Origin: Photobacterium halotolerans DSM 18316
Lineage (GTDB): Bacteria > Pseudomonadota > Gammaproteobacteria > Enterobacterales > Vibrionaceae
DNA length: 64,000 bases
NCBI RefSeq assembly: GCF_000425165.1
Contig: NZ_KE384319.1
Span: 434,001 to 498,000 of the forward strand
Direction of reading: 5' to 3'
Part shown: positions 27,587 through 35,252 of the stretch, one piece after another
Position numbering within the stretch: the first letter of the stretch is position 1
How the letters are laid out: each line of letters opens with the position of its first letter
Made by a program: the position numbers and the translations under genes
The notes under the pieces: model-generated
What the model was told of the DNA's origin: nothing
Databases searched by the model: none
Seen by the model: only the letters and a program-made list of their open reading frames with translations

Positions 27587-27768
27587 GTTGCGCTCCACGT
27601 CAAGTTAGCTCCCAGTTACGGCAAGCAACAGGGGAAAAAACCCGAAACCGTCACTGTCACCCACATTATTTATCGAACTGGTAGGGCCGGCTAAGCCACC
27701 TCTGACAAGCAGCCAGCCCTAATATCCAACCCGCGGTTTCGGGACCACATAACCAAAGGAGACTAAAA

Positions 27769-27845
27769 ATTGTTATGTGACAATAATTATTCAGGATACA
27801 GCTGATTACCAGCTGTATACCTGGGGCGGCATCAATGATGCCGCC
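27769..27845. promoter_or_regulatory. Hairpins and ATTGT/ACAAT repeat between glxR and ttuD
   Basis: Three inverted repeats lie in a row: ATTGT-N6-ACAAT (27769-27784), ATACAGCTG/CAGCTGTAT (27796-27818) and GGCGGCATC/GATGCCGCC (27825-27845). The last, next to the glxR stop, could be a leaky terminator although no T-run follows; the first resembles the regulator palindrome with wider spacing. Confidence 0.45.
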
Positions 27846-27856
27846 TGTTCATCAGA

Positions 27857-28744
27857 TTACTGACGGATGCTGTGATTAGCCAGCTCTTCAATCGCACGAA
27901 TCAATGCTGAGTGATCCCAGCCTTCGCCGCCCAGTTTCACACAGGCGTCAAACAGATTCTGAGCAGACTGGGTATTTGGCAGCGACATGCCCAGTGCTTC
28001 AGCGCCGGACAGCGCCAGATTCAGGTCTTTCTGATGCAGCTGAATGCGGAAACCCGGATCAAAGGTGCCTTTCACCATACGCTCACCGTGGACTTCCAGC
28101 ACTTTAGAGTTGGCAAAGCCACCCATCAGCGCTTCACGAACACGGGCTGGATCGGCACCGGCTTTAGAGGCAAATACCAGGGCTTCAGCAACCGCTTCAA
28201 TGTTCAGCGCGACGATGATCTGGTTAGCCACTTTACAGATCTGGCCTGCACCGTTATCGCCAACCAGGTTAATATTCTTACCCATGACTTCAAACAGTGG
28301 CAATGCTTTTGCGTAGGCTTCTTCACTACCGCCCACCATGATGGTCAGCGCAGCATTAATCGCACCCACTTCACCACCAGAGACAGGCGCATCCAGGTAT
28401 TCCGCACCGGTTTCTTTCACGCGAGCTGCAATAGTTTTGGTCTCAATAGGCGAGATTGAGCTCATATCGATAACGGTTTGACCGGCCTTCAGCACTTCGG
28501 CCACACCATTGTCACTGAACAGGACATCTTCAACCTGAGGGGTATTTGGCACCATCAGGATGATGTATTCAGCCAGTTCCGCCGCGGCTTTTGCCGAGTG
28601 GACAACCTGAGCGCCGTTGGCAACCAAATCTGCCGGTGCTGGATTGTAATGGTCAGAAAAGATCAGTTGGTGTCCAGCTTTCTGCAGGTTCTCGGCCATT
28701 GGTTTACCCATGATGCCTGTACCGATAAATGCGATAGTCGTCAT
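27857..28744 (-). CDS. glxR: Tartronate semialdehyde reductase (2-hydroxy-3-oxopropionate reductase)
   Basis: The 295-residue protein belongs to the beta-hydroxyacid dehydrogenases and reduces tartronate semialdehyde to D-glycerate with NAD(P)H. It shows the dinucleotide motif FIGTGIMGKPMAENL, the substrate motif DAPVSGGEVGA, and the catalytic Lys in GAGQICKVANQI. Its length and sequence are like GlxR/GarR; GlxR is chosen because of the gcl-hyi-glxR order. It begins 10 bases after the hyi stop. Confidence 0.93.
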   Translation of the reverse strand: MTTIAFIGTGIMGKPMAENLQKAGHQLIFSDHYNPAPADLVANGAQVVHSAKAAAELAEYIILMVPNTPQVEDVLFSDNGVAEVLKAGQTVIDMSSISPIETKTIAARVKETGAEYLDAPVSGGEVGAINAALTIMVGGSEEAYAKALPLFEVMGKNINLVGDNGAGQICKVANQIIVALNIEAVAEALVFASKAGADPARVREALMGGFANSKVLEVHGERMVKGTFDPGFRIQLHQKDLNLALSGAEALGMSLPNTQSAQNLFDACVKLGGEGWDHSALIRAIEELANHSIRQ

Positions 28745-28754
28745 TATCCTCTCC

Positions 28755-29537
28755 TTAGATTTGATTAAATTCTTTCAGCCAGCCAAGGCCTTCTGCGGTG
28801 GTGGTCTGCGGTTTGTACTCACAGCCGACCCAGCCTTCATAGCCAATTTCATCCAGATGCCTGAACATGAAGTGGTAATTGATCTCACCGGTGCCCGGTT
28901 CGTGACGGCCTGGATTGTCAGCCAGCTGCACGTGGCGGATTTGGCCCAGTTCACGACTCAGGGTCGTTGCCAGATCACCTTCCATGATTTGCATGTGGTA
29001 GATGTCGTATTGCAGCTCCAGATTGTCACTGCCGACTTTCTCAATAATATCCAGACCTTGCTGAGTGGCATTGAGGAAGAACCCTGGAATATCACGGGTG
29101 TTGATCGCTTCGATGATCAGGTTAATACCCGCTTTTTTCAGCTCTGCCGCGGCAAAGCGCAAGTTATCAACAAATGTGGCTTCCGCCTGACCCGGGGTGA
29201 CGCCGGCAGGTACAATCCCTGCCAGACAGTTCACTTGCGTACAGTTCAGCGCTTTGGCATAGCGGATGGCTTCCGGTACACCGGCACGAAACTCTTCAAC
29301 ACGCTTAGGGTCGACCGCGATACCGCGGTCGCCAGCATCCCAGTCGCCAGCAGGCAGATTGAACAGTACCTGAGTCAGACCATTCTCATCCAGCTTGGCT
29401 TTGATAGCATCGCTTTCAAAAGCATACGGGAATAAGTATTCCACCCCGCGAAAGCCCGCCTGTGCGGCGGCCTCAAAACGATCCATGAAAGGTACTTCCG
29501 TAAAGAGCATGGATAAGTTTGCTGCTAATTTCGGCAT
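28755..29537 (-). CDS. hyi: Hydroxypyruvate isomerase
   Basis: The 260-residue TIM-barrel protein of the xylose-isomerase-like group interconverts hydroxypyruvate and tartronate semialdehyde. Typical segments are FTEVPFMDRFEAAAQAGF, LFNLPAGDWDAGDRGIA, EAINTRDIPGFFLN (metal-ligand Glu), YDIYHMQIMEGDL and GCEYKPQ. It sits between gcl and glxR as in E. coli, with a 29-base gap after the gcl stop. Confidence 0.94.
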   Translation of the reverse strand: MPKLAANLSMLFTEVPFMDRFEAAAQAGFRGVEYLFPYAFESDAIKAKLDENGLTQVLFNLPAGDWDAGDRGIAVDPKRVEEFRAGVPEAIRYAKALNCTQVNCLAGIVPAGVTPGQAEATFVDNLRFAAAELKKAGINLIIEAINTRDIPGFFLNATQQGLDIIEKVGSDNLELQYDIYHMQIMEGDLATTLSRELGQIRHVQLADNPGRHEPGTGEINYHFMFRHLDEIGYEGWVGCEYKPQTTTAEGLGWLKEFNQI

Positions 29538-29566
29538 GTCACATTCCTTTTGCTATTCGTGGAATC

Positions 29567-31342
29567 TTACTGATTGAAGGTGATGGCCGTTGGCGCATCT
29601 GCCTGATCTTCTGTCAGTGCTTCAAACTCGTTGATGCCGTCAATTTCGACACCCATCGCGATGTTCGTTACGCGCTCCAGAATCACTTCAACCACAACGG
29701 GTACTTTGTGCTTGTTCATCAGAACCTGCGCTTCACGTAAGGCATCGGCGATCTTCTCAGGATCCGTTACGCGAATGGCTTTACAGCCCAGACCTTCAAC
29801 CACAGCAACGTGGTCAACACCATAACCGTTCAGCTCCGGCGCATTCTGGTTCTCGAACGCCAGCTGTACACAGTAATCAATGTCAAACTGACGCTGTGCC
29901 TGACGGATCAGACCCAGGTAAGAGTTATTCACCAGTACGTGGATATACGGCAGGTTAAACTGCGCACCCGCAGCCAGCTCTTCAATCATGAACTGGAAGT
30001 CATAGTCACCAGACAGTGCCACAACCGGACGTTGCGGATCGGCTGCACGCACACCCAGCGCGGCCGGAATTGTCCAGCCCAGAGGACCGGCCTGACCACA
30101 GTTAATCCAGTGGTTTGGCTTGTACACATGCAGGAACTGAGCAGCGGCAATCTGAGACAGACCAATGGTGCTCACGTAGCAGGTCTCTTCGCCAAACACT
30201 TTGTTCATTTCTTCGTAAACACGCATTGGTTTCACTGGCGTTTCAGTGTAGTGCGTCTTACGCAGCATCGTGGCTTTACGCTGCTGACATTCAGAAACCC
30301 AGGCGCTGCGGTCGGCCAGCTTACCAGCGGCTTTCATGTCGCGGGCAACCTCAACAATCAGTTCCAGTGCGGCTTTTGCATCCGATACGATACCCAAATC
30401 CGGGCAGAATACGCGGCCAATCTGAGTCGGTTCGATATCAATGTGAACAAACTTACGGCCTTTGGTGTACACATCGACAGAACCTGTGTGGCGGTTTGCC
30501 CAGCGGTTACCCACACCGAACACGAAGTCGGAAGCCAGCATGTTGGCATTACCGTAACGGTGTGCTGTCTGCAGACCCACCATACCTACCATCAATTCGT
30601 GGTTGTCCGGAATTGAACCCCAGCCCATCAGCGTTGGAATCACTGGTACGCCGGTGATTTCAGCGAACTGCTGCAGCAAGTCAGACGCGCCGGCATTAAT
30701 CACACCGCCACCGGCAACAATCAGTGGTTTCTCGGATTGGTTCAGCATGGTTAATGCTTTTTCAATCTGAGCACGGCTGGCTGTTGGCTTGTACGCTTCC
30801 AGAGGTTCATAGCTGTCGATATCGAATTCGATCTCAGCCAGCTGAACATCAATAGGCAGGTCAATCAATACCGGACCCGGACGGCCTGAGCGCATCAGAT
30901 GGAAAGCCTGCTGGAATGCGCGTGGCACCTGAGCTGGCTCCAGTACTGTGGTTGCCCACTTAGCAACGGGTTTAGCGATACTCTCGATATCAACCGCCTG
31001 GAAATCTTCCTTGTGCAGACGAGCACGCGGGGCCTGGCCGGTGATACACAGAATTGGAATGGAGTCAGCTGCTGCTGAATACAATCCTGTGATCATATCT
31101 GTACCCGCCGGACCTGAAGTACCGATACAAACACCGATATTGCCGGTATTGGTACGCGTGTAACCTTCAGCCATGTGAGAAGCACCTTCCACATGTCGAG
31201 CCAGAATATGATCAATGCCACCCAGTTTTTTCAGTGCAGCATACATTGGGTTAATCGCTGCACCTGGTACACCAAATGCCTGAATAACGCCTTCTTTTTT
31301 CAAAACTTCAACGGCGGCTTCAATTGCCTTCATCTTCGCCAT
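29567..31342 (-). CDS. gcl: Glyoxylate carboligase
   Basis: The 591-residue ThDP- and FAD-dependent enzyme condenses two glyoxylates to tartronate semialdehyde and CO2. It aligns with E. coli Gcl throughout and keeps the diagnostic Val51 ([15 protein letters not shown]) where other ThDP enzymes have a catalytic Glu. Central FAD-type domain VIPTLMGWG and the C-terminal ThDP/Mg motif [19 protein letters not shown] with NNSYLGL are present. It is the first gene of gcl-hyi-glxR(-ttuD); a perfect ATTGTATACAAT lies 16 bases upstream of the start. Confidence 0.97.
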   Translation of the reverse strand: MAKMKAIEAAVEVLKKEGVIQAFGVPGAAINPMYAALKKLGGIDHILARHVEGASHMAEGYTRTNTGNIGVCIGTSGPAGTDMITGLYSAAADSIPILCITGQAPRARLHKEDFQAVDIESIAKPVAKWATTVLEPAQVPRAFQQAFHLMRSGRPGPVLIDLPIDVQLAEIEFDIDSYEPLEAYKPTASRAQIEKALTMLNQSEKPLIVAGGGVINAGASDLLQQFAEITGVPVIPTLMGWGSIPDNHELMVGMVGLQTAHRYGNANMLASDFVFGVGNRWANRHTGSVDVYTKGRKFVHIDIEPTQIGRVFCPDLGIVSDAKAALELIVEVARDMKAAGKLADRSAWVSECQQRKATMLRKTHYTETPVKPMRVYEEMNKVFGEETCYVSTIGLSQIAAAQFLHVYKPNHWINCGQAGPLGWTIPAALGVRAADPQRPVVALSGDYDFQFMIEELAAGAQFNLPYIHVLVNNSYLGLIRQAQRQFDIDYCVQLAFENQNAPELNGYGVDHVAVVEGLGCKAIRVTDPEKIADALREAQVLMNKHKVPVVVEVILERVTNIAMGVEIDGINEFEALTEDQADAPTAITFNQ

Positions 31343-31357
31343 ACTGCCTCCTGCATA

Positions 31358-31369
31358 ATTGTATACAAT
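31358..31369. promoter_or_regulatory. Perfect ATTGTATACAAT operator before gcl
   Basis: An exact palindrome 16 bases before the gcl start; a half-site ATTGTAT follows at 31380-31386. The position would let a bound repressor block the promoter or early transcript. Confidence 0.75.
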
Positions 31370-31590
31370 GTTGTGTATGATTGTATTCTAGACATACATA
31401 ATTGATCTTAGCAAGGGGGCTGTTACGATTTAAAACAAACTTAATGTGCCAGAAGCTCACTATCTACTTAAATAACAGTTATTTACCGTCAAAAATGGCG
31501 ATACATAAAAACAACATCAGATTTACATAGTGATAAAAACCACTTTACCTGATACGCCCATATAGGTTATAGATAATAGGAAAATTATAA

Positions 31591-31602
31591 AATGTATACA
31601 AA
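31591..31602. promoter_or_regulatory. ATTGTATACAAT-like operator before aceB
   Basis: AATGTATACAAA matches the palindrome at 10 of 12 positions with an intact TGTATACA core. It lies 31 bases before the malate synthase start. Confidence 0.55.
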
Positions 31603-31633
31603 ACGATAGACCGTTTGTTCTAAGGAGACGCAA

Positions 31634-33253
31634 TTGGATACCCAACCACATCAAGAGGCACAAGCCGATTCCCTACAGCTCGCCGTTGGTTCACTGTCAC
31701 CCGACTATCAGGCTATCCTGAACGACGATGCCATGGCGTTTCTGACTGCACTTGTCAGTCAGTTTTCAGGCCGTCTGGACGATCTGCTTGCCCGCCGTGA
31801 AACACGTCAGCGTGAATTCGACAATGGCAAACTGCCTGGCTTCAGAGCCGACACAGCAGACATCAGAAATGATAAAAGCTGGCGAATTGCTGATATCCCT
31901 GCTCCGCTTCAGGATCGCCGGGTGGAAATTACGGGTCCGGTTGATCGCAAGATGGTAATCAATGCGCTGAACTCAGGCGCTAAAGTCTTTATGTGTTGTT
32001 TCGAGGATGCCACTGCGCCGAGCTGGGACAACATGGTACAAGGCCAGATCAATCTGCGTGATGCCAACCTGGGCGAGATGCGCTATTTCGACGACAACCG
32101 TCAGAAAGAATATGTCCTGAATGATAATCCGGCTCTGCTGATTGCACGTCCTCGTGGCCTGCATCTGCCTGAGCAGCACATTCAGTATCAGGGTAAATCT
32201 ATCCCTGGCTGCCTGATGGATTTCGGTCTGTATTTCTTCCATAACTACCAGACCCGGGCTGACAAAGGCTTAGGTGTGTACTATTACCTGCCAAAGCTGG
32301 AGTCGATGGAAGAAGGCCAGTGGTGGGCCGATGTGTTCCGTTTCACCGAGAACTACTTCGGTACTCAGACAGGCACCATCAAAGCGACCGTGCTGATCGA
32401 AACCCTGCCCGCCGTTTTTGAAATGGATGAAATCCTGTACGCCATGCGCGATTACATCGTTGCCATGAACTGCGGCCGCTGGGATTACATCTTCAGTTAC
32501 ATCAAAACTCTCAAGCAGCATAAAGACCGCATTCTGCCTGACCGTCACGATGTGACCATGGCGCAGCCGTTCCTGACGGCATACAGCCAGCTGCTGATTG
32601 CTACCTGCCACCAGCGTGGCGCGCTGGCAATGGGCGGTATGTCTGCCTTTATTCCAAGTAAAGATCCTGAAGAAATGAAGCAGGTTCTGGAAAAAGTCAT
32701 CGAAGACAAAGAGCGCGAGTCCAGCAATGGTCACGACGGTACCTGGGTAGCCCACCCTGGTCTGGTTGATACCGCAATGACAGTGTTTAACCAGCGCCTC
32801 GGCGGTAAGCCAAACCAGCTTGATTATCTGCCATCGGCCGCCAACGACATCACAGCCGCCGATCTGCTGGCACCTTGTGAAGGTCACCGTAATGAAGCCG
32901 GTGTTCGCAAGAATGTGCGTATCGCTTTGCTGTATATCGAAGCCTGGATCCGCGGGCTTGGCTGCGTGCCAATCCATGGTCTGATGGAAGATGCGGCAAC
33001 CGCTGAAATCTCGCGCGCCAATATCTGGCAGTGGATACATCACGGTGTGACGCTGGACGATGGTCAGTTATTTACCGCAGAGCTGTTCCGCCACTGGCTG
33101 CAACAGGAAGTAGACAGCCTCAAGCTTGAACAGACGGACAACAGCCAGAATCGTCGTTTTGACGATGCGGCCAAACTGTTTGATGAACTGTCGACATCAG
33201 ACGAATTTGCACCATTCCTGACATTACCAAGCTACCCGCTGTTGGTAGGCTGA
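31634..33253 (+). CDS. aceB: Malate synthase A
   Basis: The 539-residue enzyme condenses glyoxylate and acetyl-CoA to malate. It is of the AceB (A) type, with GAKVFMCCFEDATAPSWDN, ARPRGLHLPEQH (substrate Arg), IKATVLIETLPAVFEMDEILY (Mg ligand Glu) and GRWDYIFSYIK. The start is TTG at 31634 with AAGGAG six bases upstream. No isocitrate lyase gene is adjacent, unlike the classical aceBA operon; instead it is divergent from gcl and shares its operator type, so it appears dedicated to glyoxylate arriving from another source such as ureides or glycolate. Confidence 0.96.
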   Translation: MDTQPHQEAQADSLQLAVGSLSPDYQAILNDDAMAFLTALVSQFSGRLDDLLARRETRQREFDNGKLPGFRADTADIRNDKSWRIADIPAPLQDRRVEITGPVDRKMVINALNSGAKVFMCCFEDATAPSWDNMVQGQINLRDANLGEMRYFDDNRQKEYVLNDNPALLIARPRGLHLPEQHIQYQGKSIPGCLMDFGLYFFHNYQTRADKGLGVYYYLPKLESMEEGQWWADVFRFTENYFGTQTGTIKATVLIETLPAVFEMDEILYAMRDYIVAMNCGRWDYIFSYIKTLKQHKDRILPDRHDVTMAQPFLTAYSQLLIATCHQRGALAMGGMSAFIPSKDPEEMKQVLEKVIEDKERESSNGHDGTWVAHPGLVDTAMTVFNQRLGGKPNQLDYLPSAANDITAADLLAPCEGHRNEAGVRKNVRIALLYIEAWIRGLGCVPIHGLMEDAATAEISRANIWQWIHHGVTLDDGQLFTAELFRHWLQQEVDSLKLEQTDNSQNRRFDDAAKLFDELSTSDEFAPFLTLPSYPLLVG

Positions 33254-33277
33254 TTGTCTGCTCAGGGGGATTTCCCA

Positions 33278-33341
33278 GAGCGGTAGAGACGTTTACTCCC
33301 GGTCATCATGTATGAATGACATTTTCGGAGTAAAGCCGCTC
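33278..33341 (+). ncRNA. Long structured element between aceB and the GlcG-like gene
   Basis: A nested imperfect stem can be drawn: GAGCGG/CCGCTC (33278-33283 with 33336-33341), TTTACTCC/GGAGTAAA (33292-33299 with 33327-33334) and GTCAT/ATGAC (33302-33306 with 33316-33320). A second inverted repeat CGGCAG/CTGCCG lies at 33378-33400. Neither is followed by a T-run, so a transcript leader, processing site or dispersed repeat is more likely than a terminator. The class is unknown. Confidence 0.4.
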
Positions 33342-33442
33342 ACCGAGCATGGATTGGTGGCACATAAACAACATACCCGGCAGTCGGTAAACGGCTGCCG
33401 CTCAAAAAGTTAGTCAATTAATTCTTGATCGGAGGGATCACT

Positions 33443-33883
33443 ATGAGCTTAACACTGGACGATGCACTGGTAATTACCAAGGGCGCATTCAGCACTGCCC
33501 TGACCAAAGGTGCTGCACCTCTCACTGTGGCTGTTCTCGACAGCGGCGGTAAACTTATTTCTCTGCAACGTCAGGACGGCTCCAGTATGCTCCGCCCTGA
33601 AATTGCCATCGCCAAAGCCTGGGGAGCCCTGGCACTGGGCTGCTCTTCCCGTAAACTCGCCATTGATGCCCAGCAGCGTCCGGCGTTCATGTCGGCAGTC
33701 AATGTACTGGCCGAAGGCAACCTGCTGCCGGTACCGGGTGGCGTCCTGATCCGCGGCAGCAACAACTGCCTGCTGGGCGCGGTTGGCATCAGCGGTGATT
33801 TATCCGAACTCGATGAGCTGTGTGCCATCGCCGGTATCAAAGCGGCAAACCTGGTAGCGGACGAAGTGGAAGTCGTGGAGTAA
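33443..33883 (+). CDS. GlcG/HbpS-like domain protein
   Basis: The 146-residue protein matches the GlcG/HbpS family (PF03928-type): SLTLDDALVITKGAF, LTVAVLDSGGKLISLQRQDGSS, AIAKAWGALALG and GGVLIRGSNNCLLGAVGISGD. Members bind heme or act as accessory proteins near glycolate, diol or glyoxylate genes; the exact function is unsettled. The ATG at 33443 has GGAGGG upstream and is preferred over the GTG/ATG frame at 33425. It follows aceB by 190 bases containing hairpins and is closed by a terminator, consistent with the glyoxylate module. Confidence 0.88.
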   Translation: MSLTLDDALVITKGAFSTALTKGAAPLTVAVLDSGGKLISLQRQDGSSMLRPEIAIAKAWGALALGCSSRKLAIDAQQRPAFMSAVNVLAEGNLLPVPGGVLIRGSNNCLLGAVGISGDLSELDELCAIAGIKAANLVADEVEVVE

Positions 33884-33907
33884 TCATCGATACCCCGTTC
33901 ACTATGC

Positions 33908-33934
33908 AAAGGGCCATCATTGATGGCCCTTTTA
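33908..33934. terminator. Terminator of the GlcG-like gene (bidirectional)
   Basis: AAAGGGCCATC (33908-33918) pairs with GATGGCCCTTT (33922-33932) around a three-base loop, with T/A tracts on both sides. It separates this gene from the convergent EamA gene. Confidence 0.85.
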
Positions 33935-33973
33935 CTGTTCAGGACGGGTCGTACCCGTTACTGATGGCTGCTG

Positions 33974-34930
33974 TTACTCGTCACTCTTCTTAGTGCATGC
34001 CTGTGTTTCAGCTGAAGCGTCGATAAAAGAATCAGGGCCGCGCTCAATGCGGGCTACCCGCCGTGCTGCCCGAAATGGCCGGGATCCCACACGGTACAAC
34101 ACCAGAGACGACAAAATCAGCGCACATCCCAGCGCTTTATTCAAAGTGAATACTTCGTCATACCACAGCACGCTGAGCGTTGCTGTCCACACAGGCTCCA
34201 GCAACATGATCAATGCCGCATTCGATGCCGTGATCTGTTTTTGCCCTACCGTTTGCAACACGTAACGTAAACTGGTGGCCAGCAGGGTACTGAGTGCGAA
34301 CCAGCCCCAGACAGACGCCGGCACTTGCGCAGGTATCTGCTCAACGGTCAATGACATAATCAACGACAGCAAGCCGGTGACAAATAACTGAATGCAGGCC
34401 AGTAACAGTATCGGTATCTGCTGGGCGAACCGGCTGTTCACGTTAAAGTGTATCGCCAGCATAAAGGCACAGGCGGCAAACCAGATCTGGCTGTCAGATT
34501 GCTGCCAGCCGCCGGACAGCGATAACAGCGCCATGCCAGCCACAGCGACTGGCATAGAAATCCAAAATGACCGCGGCGGTTTCTGCCTGAAGAGCACCCA
34601 GGCGACAACCGGCACAAACAGCATCGACAGGCTGGCAATAAATGCCCCTTCCGCTAAGGCTTCCGTATTGGACATGGCATGAATCCAGCACATCATGGCC
34701 CCCCCCAGCAGCACGCCCACCAAGGCAGCAAAACTGATTGTCTTGAGCGTTGTGCGCCTTAACGCCGCATAACAAAACGGCAGCAGACACAGTGAAGCGA
34801 GCAGAAATCGCATGCCAATAAACAGAAAAGGCGGCAAGCCCTGCAGCGTTTCCTTAGAGAAAATCCACCCGATGGCCGCGAGCATAGTCGTCAGCACCAG
34901 AATAGCGCTTGCTTTATAGTTCGGATTCAA
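33974..34930 (-). CDS. EamA/DMT family transporter
   Basis: The 318-residue protein has about ten membrane helices in two EamA repeats (KASAILVLTTMLAAIGWIFSKETL; ASNAALIMLLEPVWTATLSVLWYDE), typical of drug/metabolite transporters that export amino acids or other metabolites. The C-terminal 35 residues are polar. The start is TTG with AAGGAG eight bases upstream. The substrate is unknown and no regulator is adjacent. Confidence 0.88.
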   Translation of the reverse strand: MNPNYKASAILVLTTMLAAIGWIFSKETLQGLPPFLFIGMRFLLASLCLLPFCYAALRRTTLKTISFAALVGVLLGGAMMCWIHAMSNTEALAEGAFIASLSMLFVPVVAWVLFRQKPPRSFWISMPVAVAGMALLSLSGGWQQSDSQIWFAACAFMLAIHFNVNSRFAQQIPILLLACIQLFVTGLLSLIMSLTVEQIPAQVPASVWGWFALSTLLATSLRYVLQTVGQKQITASNAALIMLLEPVWTATLSVLWYDEVFTLNKALGCALILSSLVLYRVGSRPFRAARRVARIERGPDSFIDASAETQACTKKSDE

Positions 34931-35093
34931 CAGAAACGCTCCTTTTTAGTGCCACAACAGACAATTACACTCGTGTTGGACACACGGTGACAACCATATC
35001 AACACTAAACCGCCATTCAGGCAATGCTTTCTATGGGGAGCTGGCGGGAATGTTTCTTCATGCTGGTGAAACGGAGAGATTGAGCGTCAGGCA
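34931..35093. other. Spacer between the EamA gene and the amylase-side terminator
   Basis: No convincing gene is seen; a 69-codon frame at 34909-35118 runs antisense into the EamA start and through the terminator, so it is rejected. Confidence 0.4.
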
Positions 35094-35126
35094 TAAAAAT
35101 GGCCATCAGTGTCAGTGATGGCCATT
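35094..35126 (-). terminator. Terminator downstream of the amylase/remnant
   Basis: AATGGCCATCA (35098-35108) pairs with TGATGGCCATT (35116-35126); on the minus strand a TTTTTAT tract follows. Confidence 0.8.
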
Positions 35127-35143
35127 CTTGCAAAAACGAACAA

Positions 35144-35248
35144 TTACCCTACCCGGTGAGCACGTATCCAGGTATGTGCACAATCCCCTTCTTTGTCGTA
35201 GCCGATATTCACGGGTTTACCGGTTGCATAGGCTGTCAGACAAAATGC
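35144..35248 (-). pseudogene. Possible 3' remnant of a small secreted protein gene
   Basis: Between the amylase stop and its terminator the minus strand has an open stretch of 34 codons without a start, bounded upstream by TGA and ending with TAA 18 bases before the terminator. It reads AFCLTAYATGKPVNIGYDK followed by EGDCAHTWIRAHRVG. The LTAYATGKPV pattern with a paired Cys resembles the C-terminal strand of small exported OB-fold-type proteins with L-AA-A-GK-V motifs. If so, an adjacent gene lost its front part and the amylase now uses its terminator. This is pattern recognition only. Confidence 0.3.
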
Positions 35249-35252
35249 TCAG

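Noticed and set aside
29810..30616. A 268-codon frame antisense to gcl
   Set aside because: Shadow of a gene that aligns throughout with Gcl.
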